Source of the DNA: Candidatus Omnitrophota bacterium
Lineage (GTDB): Bacteria > Omnitrophota > JACPQZ01
DNA length: 39,885 nt
Direction: 5' to 3'
Assembly (NCBI GenBank): GCA_016190205.1
Contig: JACPQZ010000046.1
Coordinates: 1 to 39,885, forward strand
This document shows positions 30,593 through 37,380 of this stretch, piece by piece (the stretch's first letter is position 1; each line of letters starts with the position of its first letter). The notes beneath the pieces are model-generated. The model ran no database searches. It saw only the letters and a list, made by a program, of their open reading frames with translations, and was not told the DNA's origin. Position numbers and translations under genes: made by a program.

Positions 30593-31648
30593 GTGAGAAA
30601 GGCGTTGTCAGTTGTCGGGATATGTGCGGTGGCGCTCGTGCTTGGGAGAGCGTCGCTCGCGGCCCAAGAAACCGCACAGGAGCTCGTGATCCTTTCGAGC
30701 CGGAAGGAGCCGCTGGTCAGACCCGTCATCGATCTTTTCGAAAAGGAAACAGGCATCCGCGTTATTTTAAAAACAGGGGAGTCCGCCATTTTGGGCCAGC
30801 AGATCTTGCAGGAATCTCCCGCGGCTGCAGCAGATATTTATATCGCAAAGGAGTCGGGCTCACTCGAGTATTTAAGAAGCAAGGGGGCGTTTGAACCGAT
30901 TGCCTCGACCGAGATCTTCGTGATCCCGCAGGAGTTTAGGTCGCGCGAGGGGTACTGGGTCGGCGTCTCGGGGCGGGCCCGCGCCGTGATCTATAACGAG
31001 GACCTCATCTCCTATGAAGATGTTCCCAAGACGCTCTGGGAGCTTGCCGATCCGCGCTTTAAAGGCATGATCGCGGCGGCTCATTCCGGAAATGAGTCGC
31101 TCGTGGCCTGGGTGAGCGCCCTGCGGCTCAGCTGGGGAGACGAGGAGACCGAGCGTTTCTTAACAGCGCTCAAGGAAAATGAAATAGCGCTCATCTCCGA
31201 CAGCCATACGGACGTCCGCAAGGCGGTGGGGCGCGGGGAATATGCGCTCGGGCTCATTAACCATTATTACTACCATCTTCAAAAGCATGAGCCGGATCCC
31301 GAGACGACCCATGTGGGCATCGTCTACCTGGATCAGGAGGAGGGGGAAAGGGGAGAGCTCGTGAATGTCACCGGAGCCGCCATAATCCAAGGGGCTCCTC
31401 ACCGGGAGCAGGCCAAGCGCTTCGTGGAGTTCCTGCTCTCTCCCGAGGCTCAGAAACTCTTCGCAGAAGTGAATTTTGAATACCCCCTAAGGGCCGGCGT
31501 CGAGACTCATCCCGAGGTCCTCGAGGCCATGGGCTGCGGCGGGCCCTCGGCCCTGGACTGTTTGAAAAGGATGAAGGTTCCCCTCGATGGTCTGGGGGCG
31601 GTTCTCGAGGGAACCCAAAATTTATTGGACAGAGTAGGGTGGCATTAG
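30593..31648 (+). CDS. Periplasmic ferric-iron-binding protein (FbpA/FutA-like)
   Basis: A 351-residue solute-binding protein with signal peptide (about residues 1-23, ending 'SLAAQ'). 'LVILSSRKEPLVRPVIDLFEKETGIRV' (shortened), 'WELADPRFKGMIAAAHSGNES' and 'FVEFLLSPEAQKLFAEVNFEYPL' are typical of the Fe3+ subgroup. Y225-Y226-Y227 in 'NHYYYHL' are positioned like the Tyr iron ligands of FbpA. The GTG start 30593 follows AGGAGGAT. It binds Fe3+ in the periplasm and hands it to the permease encoded next. Confidence 0.88.
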   Translation: MRKALSVVGICAVALVLGRASLAAQETAQELVILSSRKEPLVRPVIDLFEKETGIRVILKTGESAILGQQILQESPAAAADIYIAKESGSLEYLRSKGAFEPIASTEIFVIPQEFRSREGYWVGVSGRARAVIYNEDLISYEDVPKTLWELADPRFKGMIAAAHSGNESLVAWVSALRLSWGDEETERFLTALKENEIALISDSHTDVRKAVGRGEYALGLINHYYYHLQKHEPDPETTHVGIVYLDQEEGERGELVNVTGAAIIQGAPHREQAKRFVEFLLSPEAQKLFAEVNFEYPLRAGVETHPEVLEAMGCGGPSALDCLKRMKVPLDGLGAVLEGTQNLLDRVGWH

Positions 31649-31652
31649 GTTT

Positions 31653-33221
31653 TTGGGCCAGCCCATGACGAGGATATCCTGGTTCTTAAAAAGGATTCCT
31701 GCCCACTTAACCGCCTTCGTCATGGCGGTTCCTTTGCTTTTTATCTTTCTCTCGATGTGCAAAATCAGCGGTCCCCAATGGACGCGGCTGTGGCACGCGG
31801 AGCTTCCCGGTCTCATATCCAACTCATTTCTGCTCGTCCTGGTTGTGACTTTCGTTTCCCTCTTTCTGGGCTCTATCCTGGCCTGGCTCGTTGAAAAGAC
31901 GGACTTGGCGGGACGAGCATGGATGAGGCCTCTTTTGGCCGCTCCCCTTGTGATTCCGTGTTACATTGTTGCGGTGAGTTACGTTGGGTTTCTAAGCATG
32001 AATCATTGGCGCGTCTTCTATGGTTTCTGGGGCGCGGCCTCCCTGCTCGTGCTCGGGGCGTATCCTTACGTCTACCTGTTGGTCTGGGCGTCTCTGCGGC
32101 GTCTGGATCCTGCCCTAAGCGAAGCGGCTCGGTGCATGGGGGCGGGACCCCTGCGCAGGATGTTAAAGGTCGGCCTCCCTCTCCTCGCGCCCTCCTTTGT
32201 TGCGGGGGCGGTGCTCGCGGCCATTTATGTCCTCTCCGATTTTGGAGTGGTAACGCTCATGCGGTACCGCACGTTTGTAAGCGCGATTTATGGCGAAATC
32301 AGCGGGCGCTACCATTTTGAGGGGGCGGCCGGCTTGAGTTTCGTATTGATTCTTTTTACGTTTGCGTTCCTTTCCGTGCAGGACATATATGCCGGCAGGC
32401 GGTATGAGAGCCAGGGGGGTGTACGGGTCACGGCGCGGCCCGTCTCGCTGGGCGTTTTTCAAATACCGGCATTTTTGTTTGTTTGCGCGGTCCTCGGGGT
32501 GAGCCTGGTCATTCCGGTGGGCGTCCTCGTGAAGTGGTTCATAGACTCGCTCACGGCAGAGGGCGTCGCGCGGTTGTGGTCCTTCTCGCTAGGTGAGGTC
32601 TTGGGAGCGGGTCTCAAGAGCCTCCTCGTCTCCAGTTTTGCTGCGACGGCCGCGGTGATTCTGGCGCTGCCGCTCGCATACTGGACCGTGCGCGAACCCC
32701 GTTCCGGGTGGGGGAGATTGATATCCTCGCTTTCTCAATCAGGGCTTGCTCTGCCAGGGGTGCTCATTGCCCTGGGACTAGGCCTCTTTCTAGCCAAGGG
32801 CGCCCCCCAGCTTCACTTTAGCGCGGTTTCCATGGCGGCGGCATTCTTGATTCACTTTTTCGGCCAGGCCTATCAGTCGGTTGAGACAGGTCTTAAGCGC
32901 GTGTCCATCCCCTTGGAAGAGAGCGCGCGCCTTCTGGGTCTTACACCGCTGGCCGCTTTCTGGCGCGTCACCCGGCCCATCTTGCGGCCGTCTTTGGTTG
33001 CCGGATGGCTCCTCGTTTTTCTAAATTCCATGCGGGAACTTCCGTCCGCCCTCATCTTAAGGCCCGCAGGCTTTGACACGTTAACCGTCAAGGTCTGGAC
33101 GGCCGCCAGCGAGGGCTTTTACGCCCAAGCGGCGGCGCCGGCCCTTGCGCTCGTGCTGGTGTCGTCCCCGCTTTTGTGGATCGTATTTCATGAGGGTGAG
33201 GGCAGGACCCCTGCAAACTGA
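31653..33221 (+). CDS. Ferric ABC transporter permease (FbpB-like)
   Basis: A 522-residue permease with about 12 membrane helices in two homologous halves. Each half has an EAA-type loop for the ATPase: 'LSEAARCMGAGPLRRMLKVGLP' and 'LEESARLLGLTPLAAFWRVTRP' (each part of the block). This duplicated form is characteristic of FbpB/SfuB/HitB iron permeases. It starts at TTG 31653 or ATG 31665, four bases or more after the binding-protein stop. The stop overlaps the ATPase ATG by one base. Confidence 0.92.
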   Translation: MGQPMTRISWFLKRIPAHLTAFVMAVPLLFIFLSMCKISGPQWTRLWHAELPGLISNSFLLVLVVTFVSLFLGSILAWLVEKTDLAGRAWMRPLLAAPLVIPCYIVAVSYVGFLSMNHWRVFYGFWGAASLLVLGAYPYVYLLVWASLRRLDPALSEAARCMGAGPLRRMLKVGLPLLAPSFVAGAVLAAIYVLSDFGVVTLMRYRTFVSAIYGEISGRYHFEGAAGLSFVLILFTFAFLSVQDIYAGRRYESQGGVRVTARPVSLGVFQIPAFLFVCAVLGVSLVIPVGVLVKWFIDSLTAEGVARLWSFSLGEVLGAGLKSLLVSSFAATAAVILALPLAYWTVREPRSGWGRLISSLSQSGLALPGVLIALGLGLFLAKGAPQLHFSAVSMAAAFLIHFFGQAYQSVETGLKRVSIPLEESARLLGLTPLAAFWRVTRPILRPSLVAGWLLVFLNSMRELPSALILRPAGFDTLTVKVWTAASEGFYAQAAAPALALVLVSSPLLWIVFHEGEGRTPAN

Positions 33222-34282
33222 TGTTAAAGCCAAAACTCAAGCTGGACGAGGTAGTCTTTCTTTACGGGTCAAACGGCGCCCAGCCGTTCGTGCTTGGACC
33301 TCTTACATTTGAGCTGGGGGAAAGTCAAATCCTGGTGGTTTTAGGCCCAAGCGGATGCGGCAAGACGACGCTCTTGAGGCTCATCTCGGGTCTTGAGATT
33401 TCCCAGCGCGGATCGGTCTGGATCGGAGACCGTTTAGTCTCGGGCAGGAATACCCACGTCCAACCGGAGAAAAGGGGGGTGGGGATGGTCTTCCAGGAGC
33501 TGGCTCTTTTTCCCCATCTTAACGTCTCACAAAATGTCGGATTCGGTCTTGGGCGAACCGGCGCCGGAATGCGCACGGCGCGTGTTGCGGAATGCCTTGA
33601 GCTCGTGGGTCTCGGGGGATTCGAGCGCCGCTATCCCCATGAGCTTTCGGGCGGTCAGAAACAGCGCGTGGCATTGGCGCGGGCTCTTGCCCCGCAGCCG
33701 GCCCTCATTCTTTTGGATGAGCCATTCAGCAGCCTGGATGCCGATTTAAGGCGCGAGCTTGCAAGCGATATTCACCGCGTGTTGCGCGAGACGCGCTCGA
33801 CAACTATTTTAGTCACGCACGACCACGAAGAGGCCTTCAGCATGGCTGACCGGGTGGCCGTCCTTAAGGACGGCGGTCTCGTGCAATGGGGAAATCCGTT
33901 TGATGTTTATCACCTGCCCGTGAGCCGGTTTGTGGCGGAGTTTATGGGTCCGGCGGTTTTTGTAGAGGGACGGGTTGAAAAGGGGGGGATTCATTGCCGG
34001 TTCGGGAATTTCCGTAATCAGACGGATTTGCCAGAAGGCACGCCGGTCGATGTCTTGCTCCGGCCTGACGACGTGGAGCTCGAGCCGTCTGATTCAGGCG
34101 AGGCCGCTATCGTAGCGCGGAAATTCCACGGATCCGAAAACATTTACACCGTCGAGCTCTCCACGGGCGAGCGGATATTGAGCACCCAACGCTCGCACTG
34201 GGTGTATCCGGAGGGCGAGCGCGTGCACGTGCGCGCGGAGCTCGAGCACGTGGTGGTCTTCCGCCGAGAAGAGCTGTTGTGA
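33221..34282 (+). CDS. Ferric ABC transporter ATPase (FbpC-like)
   Basis: A 353-residue ATPase with Walker A 'GPSGCGKTT', Q-loop 'GMVFQELALFPHLNV', signature 'LSGGQKQRVALARALA', Walker B 'LILLDEPFSSLD' and H-loop 'LVTHDHEEAF'. Residues ~240-353 form TOBE-like regulatory folds ('VDVLLRPDDVEL', 'GERVHVRAELEHVVVF'). It powers the FbpB permease; start ATG 33221 overlaps the permease stop. As last gene of the run it closes the locus. It could serve another anion or spermidine-type substrate by homology, but the binding protein indicates iron. Confidence 0.92.
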   Translation: MLKPKLKLDEVVFLYGSNGAQPFVLGPLTFELGESQILVVLGPSGCGKTTLLRLISGLEISQRGSVWIGDRLVSGRNTHVQPEKRGVGMVFQELALFPHLNVSQNVGFGLGRTGAGMRTARVAECLELVGLGGFERRYPHELSGGQKQRVALARALAPQPALILLDEPFSSLDADLRRELASDIHRVLRETRSTTILVTHDHEEAFSMADRVAVLKDGGLVQWGNPFDVYHLPVSRFVAEFMGPAVFVEGRVEKGGIHCRFGNFRNQTDLPEGTPVDVLLRPDDVELEPSDSGEAAIVARKFHGSENIYTVELSTGERILSTQRSHWVYPEGERVHVRAELEHVVVFRREELL

Positions 34283-34321
34283 GGCGGCCTTTGCGCCCGC
34301 TGGCTGGCCGGTAGGTCGGGG

Positions 34322-34330
34322 TGGTATAAT
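34322..34330 (+). promoter_or_regulatory. Extended -10 promoter for the Rieske gene
   Basis: TATAAT (34325-34330) is preceded by TGG, giving an extended -10 (TGn-TATAAT). No -35 is recognisable at the right distance. The Rieske ATG is 28 bases downstream. Confidence 0.45.
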
Positions 34331-34357
34331 GGTCCTCCAAAAGACGGAGTGTGTATT

Positions 34358-34663
34358 ATGGGAAGCTTGATAAAGGCTTGTTCGGCTGCTGAAGTGCCGG
34401 CAGGGGAATGCCGCACCGTAGAGGTGAGCGGCCGACAGTTGGGGCTTTTTAACGTGGATGGCAAGATCTACTGCCTGGATAACACCTGTCCCCACCAGGG
34501 GGGTCCCCTGGGCGAGGGCTCCCTGGAGGGCAGTGTGGTGACCTGCCCCTGGCACGGCTGGCAATTCGATGTCACGACCGGGGTCTCTCCCGTAAATCCC
34601 GCCGCGCAAGCGGAGACGGTTGCGTGCAAGATCGAAGGCGGTTCCATCCTCGTTGAATTGTAA
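34358..34663 (+). CDS. Rieske-type 2Fe-2S ferredoxin
   Basis: A 101-residue single-domain Rieske protein: C44-P-H46 in 'CPHQGG' and C63-P-W-H66 in 'CPWHGW' are the cluster ligands, with 16 residues between the pairs as in NirD/BphF-type ferredoxins. There is no signal peptide, so it is cytosolic. It may feed an oxygenase or reductase not encoded here, or be an accessory electron carrier. Start ATG 34358 has GGAG about ten bases upstream; GTG 34349 is possible but less likely. Confidence 0.9.
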   Translation: MGSLIKACSAAEVPAGECRTVEVSGRQLGLFNVDGKIYCLDNTCPHQGGPLGEGSLEGSVVTCPWHGWQFDVTTGVSPVNPAAQAETVACKIEGGSILVEL

Positions 34664-34682
34664 ATACGTCGCTTTTTTATTC

Positions 34683-34710
34683 GCACCACGCACCACGCAC
34701 CACGCATCAC
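34683..34710. repeat. Heptanucleotide tandem repeat (GCACCAC)
   Basis: GCACCAC three times, then GCATCAC, all with 7-base period, 19 bases before the ATG of the deaminase fusion gene. Confidence 0.9.
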
Positions 34711-34729
34711 GAGCGGAGTGTATTTACTT

Positions 34730-35734
34730 ATGGTTATAGGCTTAACAGGTAAAAACGGATCAGGCAAGGGAGAAGTGGCGCAGTTTCTTAAGGAGCGGAG
34801 CTTTGATTACCTTTCCTTGTCTGATGTCTTGCGTGAGGAGCTGAAGACTTCCGGCCAGGAGGTGACCCGGGAAAACTTAATCCGCATCGGCCGGGATTTG
34901 CGCAGCCGCTACGGCGCGGGGGTGCTTGCGGAGCGTGTCCTCAAGCGTCTTGAGACGGACCGCAATTATGTCGTCGATTCCATACGCAATCCTGCCGAGG
35001 CCGATGTCCTGCGCCACCGTAAGGATTTCACCCTCGTGGAGGTGGCGGCCTCGGCCCGCGTGCGCTTTGAGCGCATGCGCGTGCGGGCGAGGGAGAGCGA
35101 TCCCATGACCTTTGGCGATTTCGTCAAGCTGGAGGAGCGGGAGGCAAAGCGGGCTGATTTTGCGGCCCAGGCCCTGGATGAGACGGCAGCCCAGGCAGAC
35201 CGGGTCTTGAAGAACGAAGGGACCCTCGAAGAATTGAGGCGCGGCGTAACGGAACTCGTGCAGGAGCTCTCCCGGATCATGCCCCGTCCTGACTGGGATG
35301 AGTATTTTATGGGGATCGCCCGGGTGGTGGCGCTTCGTTCGAACTGCATTAAGCGTAAGGTGGCGGCCGTGGTGGTCAAGGACAGGCGCGTCATCTCCAC
35401 AGGCTATAACGGCACCCCGCGCGGGGTCACCAATTGCAACGAAGGCGGCTGCCCGCGCTGTAACGAGCTTGCCGAAACGGGCAAGGGCCTGGACCAGTGC
35501 CTGTGCAATCACGCCGAGGAAAACGCCATCACGCAGTCTGCCTACCACGGGGTAGGGCTTAAGGGCTCAACGCTCTACACCACATTTGCCCCATGCCTCT
35601 TATGCACCAAAATGATCATCAACAGCGGTATCGTTGAGGTCGTCTACCAGCGTCAGTACACGATCGAAGACGTACCCTTCAAGCTCCTGCGCCAGGCAGG
35701 GGTATCCGCCCGCCAAATCGCTTCATCCCGCTAA
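34730..35734 (+). CDS. P-loop kinase-like / dCMP deaminase fusion
   Basis: A 334-residue two-domain protein. Residues 1-190 are a nucleoside-kinase-like P-loop domain with Walker A G7-x4-G12-K13 ('GLTGKNGSGKGE') and 'YVVDSIRNPAEADVLR', similar to dephospho-CoA-kinase/UPF0200-like NTPases. Residues ~195-334 are a dCMP deaminase with zinc motifs H261-A-E263 and P-C289-L-L-C292, plus 'RVISTGYNGTPRGV'. The deaminase converts dCMP to dUMP for thymidylate synthesis. The same domain order is found in the antiphage enzymes AvcD/DcdV and in fungal dCMP deaminases. ATG 34730 is chosen over GTG 34718 because Walker A then starts correctly and GGAG lies upstream. Confidence 0.85.
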   Translation: MVIGLTGKNGSGKGEVAQFLKERSFDYLSLSDVLREELKTSGQEVTRENLIRIGRDLRSRYGAGVLAERVLKRLETDRNYVVDSIRNPAEADVLRHRKDFTLVEVAASARVRFERMRVRARESDPMTFGDFVKLEEREAKRADFAAQALDETAAQADRVLKNEGTLEELRRGVTELVQELSRIMPRPDWDEYFMGIARVVALRSNCIKRKVAAVVVKDRRVISTGYNGTPRGVTNCNEGGCPRCNELAETGKGLDQCLCNHAEENAITQSAYHGVGLKGSTLYTTFAPCLLCTKMIINSGIVEVVYQRQYTIEDVPFKLLRQAGVSARQIASSR

Positions 35735-35759
35735 CCGCAGACACCCCTGTGTGTCGGAC

Positions 35760-35777
35760 CCTAATTAGGTGTAAAAT
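35760..35777 (+). promoter_or_regulatory. Palindrome next to a -10-like box before amrS
   Basis: A ten-base palindrome CCTAATTAGG (35760-35769) is followed two bases later by TAAAAT (35772-35777). No -35 is clear. It may be promoter plus operator for the gene starting at 35802. Confidence 0.3.
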
Positions 35778-35801
35778 AGCCGTAGGTCCCGAGGGGCACT
35801 C

Positions 35802-36854
35802 ATGCCTGAAGAAACCATCGGAGACGTTCTTGCAGAGCATACCAAAGAGGGGGAGCTCTACGAGAAGCTCCAAGATAAGGCCGTCCGGTGCTTTTCCTGC
35901 GGGCACCGCTGTTTTATTCGTGAGGGCCGTCCCGGGATCTGTAAGGTCCGGTTCAATGAGGGGGGCATCCTGCGCGTTCCCCACGGCTACGTCGGCGCCC
36001 TCCAGTGCGACCCCATCGAGAAAAAACCCTTCTTCCACGCCCTCCCCGGCTCTGACGCGTTAAGCTTCGGCATGCTCGGTTGCGACCTTCATTGTCTCTA
36101 TTGTCAAAATTGGTTCACCTCCCAGTCAATCCGCGACCCGTCGGCTAAAGGGGCTCCGGAATTTATTTCTGCCCAAGAGCTTGTCCAGATGGCCAAAGAG
36201 AGCGGCGCCCCTGTCGTTGCGAGCACCTACAACGAGCCTCTCATCACCAGCGAGTGGGCGGTCGAAGTATTCAAAGAGGCTAAGAAACAAGGATTAAGAA
36301 CTGCCTACATCTCCAACGGCAACGGCACGCCTGAGGTTTTAAGATATCTCAAGCCCTGGGTGGATCTCTATAAGGTAGATCTTAAGGGTTTTGACGACAA
36401 GCACTACCGCGAGCTGGGAGGCCAGCTGGACGTTGTTTTAAAAACCATCCAGTTGCTTTATGAAATGGGCTTCTGGCTTGAAATAGTGACTCTCGTCGTC
36501 CCGGGGTTTAACGATTCGGACGAGGAGCTTAAAAAAATAGCCAAATTCCTCGCGGGCGTATCGAAGTCCATTCCCTGGCATGTGACGGCCTTCCACCAGG
36601 ATTACAAAATGACAAACCGACCCAATACCCAGGTAAAGGCACTACTTCGCGCCGCAGAACTAGGCCGGTCTGAGGGTTTGGAATTTATTTATGCGGGCAA
36701 TCTGCCCGGCCAGGTGGGGGAGTGGGAAGACACCCGCTGTCCGGGCTGTCGCACGACACTGATACGCCGCATCGGGTTTGAGGTACGGGAAAACCGTCTC
36801 ATGGACGGCTCCTGTCCCCGTTGCCACCAAAAAATCCCGGGAATTTGGTCGTGA
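35802..36854 (+). CDS. amrS: AmmeMemoRadiSam system radical SAM enzyme AmrS
   Basis: A 350-residue radical SAM protein. 'FSCGHRCFIREGRPGICKVR' is the N-terminal Cys block of the family. The radical SAM cluster ligands are C94-x3-C98-x2-C101 in 'CDLHCLYCQNW'. 'STYNEPLITSEW', 'YISNGNGTPEVL' and 'WHVTAFHQDYKM' are conserved in AmrS. A C-terminal C-x2-C pair ('CPGC', 'CPRC') adds a rubredoxin-like or zinc site. The partner proteins AmmeMemo1/2 are not in the window; the exact reaction of the system is not established. RBS GAGGGGCACTC precedes the ATG. Confidence 0.9.
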   Translation: MPEETIGDVLAEHTKEGELYEKLQDKAVRCFSCGHRCFIREGRPGICKVRFNEGGILRVPHGYVGALQCDPIEKKPFFHALPGSDALSFGMLGCDLHCLYCQNWFTSQSIRDPSAKGAPEFISAQELVQMAKESGAPVVASTYNEPLITSEWAVEVFKEAKKQGLRTAYISNGNGTPEVLRYLKPWVDLYKVDLKGFDDKHYRELGGQLDVVLKTIQLLYEMGFWLEIVTLVVPGFNDSDEELKKIAKFLAGVSKSIPWHVTAFHQDYKMTNRPNTQVKALLRAAELGRSEGLEFIYAGNLPGQVGEWEDTRCPGCRTTLIRRIGFEVRENRLMDGSCPRCHQKIPGIWS

Positions 36855-37087
36855 GGCCGACTTCTGTGGATCCACTCCGCGATGCACTGCTTGATCATTA
36901 TAACTTTTATCGCGGGACAGCCATTTGCCAAATCGAGGAACTGGCGCACGCCCTCGGGGTAAAGCGGCCGGCGGTGTACCAGTGGATGAAAGGAAAGAGG
37001 AGTATCCCCGAAGCCAAAAGGGCCCTTGTGGGCCAGTGGCTTGCGGAGAAAAAGGCTGAGATAGACAAAGAGACCGAGCTATACTAA
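36851..37087 (+). CDS. Small helix-turn-helix protein (Cro/YdaS-like)
   Basis: A 78-residue protein with a helix-turn-helix: 'AICQIEELAHALGVKRPAVYQWMKGKRSIP' (shortened by reader) where 'ELAHALGVKRPAVYQWM' is the DNA-binding core, like Cro/CI or YdaS antirepressors. A basic and acidic helical tail follows. GTG 36851 overlaps the amrS stop as GTGA, so it is probably cotranslated with amrS. Target unknown; it may regulate the genes after it. Confidence 0.72.
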   Translation: MRPTSVDPLRDALLDHYNFYRGTAICQIEELAHALGVKRPAVYQWMKGKRSIPEAKRALVGQWLAEKKAEIDKETELY

Positions 37088-37090
37088 AAT
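37062..37090 (+). promoter_or_regulatory. Predicted sigma70-type promoter for the PC4-like gene
   Basis: TAGACA (37062-37067), 17 bases, TAAAAT (37085-37090), each five of six to consensus. It lies inside the end of the helix-turn-helix gene and 24 bases before GTG 37114. Confidence 0.5.
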
Positions 37091-37113
37091 GGCTTCAAAA
37101 CGGAGGACCCCTC

Positions 37114-37350
37114 GTGCAAAAAGTCGTCAAGACGATTGAAAAGAATAAGTTCCAGGAGGTCCGTGTCGGCATCAGCGAATTCAAAGGGAACGATCTTATT
37201 GATATCCGTATCTGGAACACGGTCAAGGATTCGGATGAAAAGTCCCCGACGGCGAAGGGTGTTTCTTTAAACGTGGCGCTCTATCCCGAGCTTAAGGAGG
37301 CCATTTTAGAGCTCGAAAAGGAACTCAAGAAAAATAACCTGATTACATAA
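37114..37350 (+). CDS. PC4/p15-like transcriptional coactivator protein
   Basis: A 78-residue protein that matches bacterial PC4-like proteins: 'FQEVRVGISEFKGNDLIDIRIW' (shortened), 'AKGVSLNVALYPELKEAILELE'. These form dimeric single-strand DNA-binding folds similar to eukaryotic PC4. Function in bacteria is poorly known; stabilising unwound DNA at promoters or repair sites is inferred. Start GTG 37114 has GGAGG seven bases upstream. The following adhesin frame is in the same reading frame, ten codons after this stop. Confidence 0.75.
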   Translation: MQKVVKTIEKNKFQEVRVGISEFKGNDLIDIRIWNTVKDSDEKSPTAKGVSLNVALYPELKEAILELEKELKKNNLIT

Positions 37351-37380
37351 CGTTACCCATTTGACAACAGGCACAGCCCG

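Noticed and set aside
34877-35548. Open - strand frame of 223 codons
   Set aside because: It lies entirely opposite the dCMP deaminase fusion, whose motifs are unmistakable; it is a GC-driven shadow.
37362-37367. TTGACA as -35 of the adhesin gene
   Set aside because: No -10-like hexamer occurs 16-18 bases downstream; that position is already inside the coding region.
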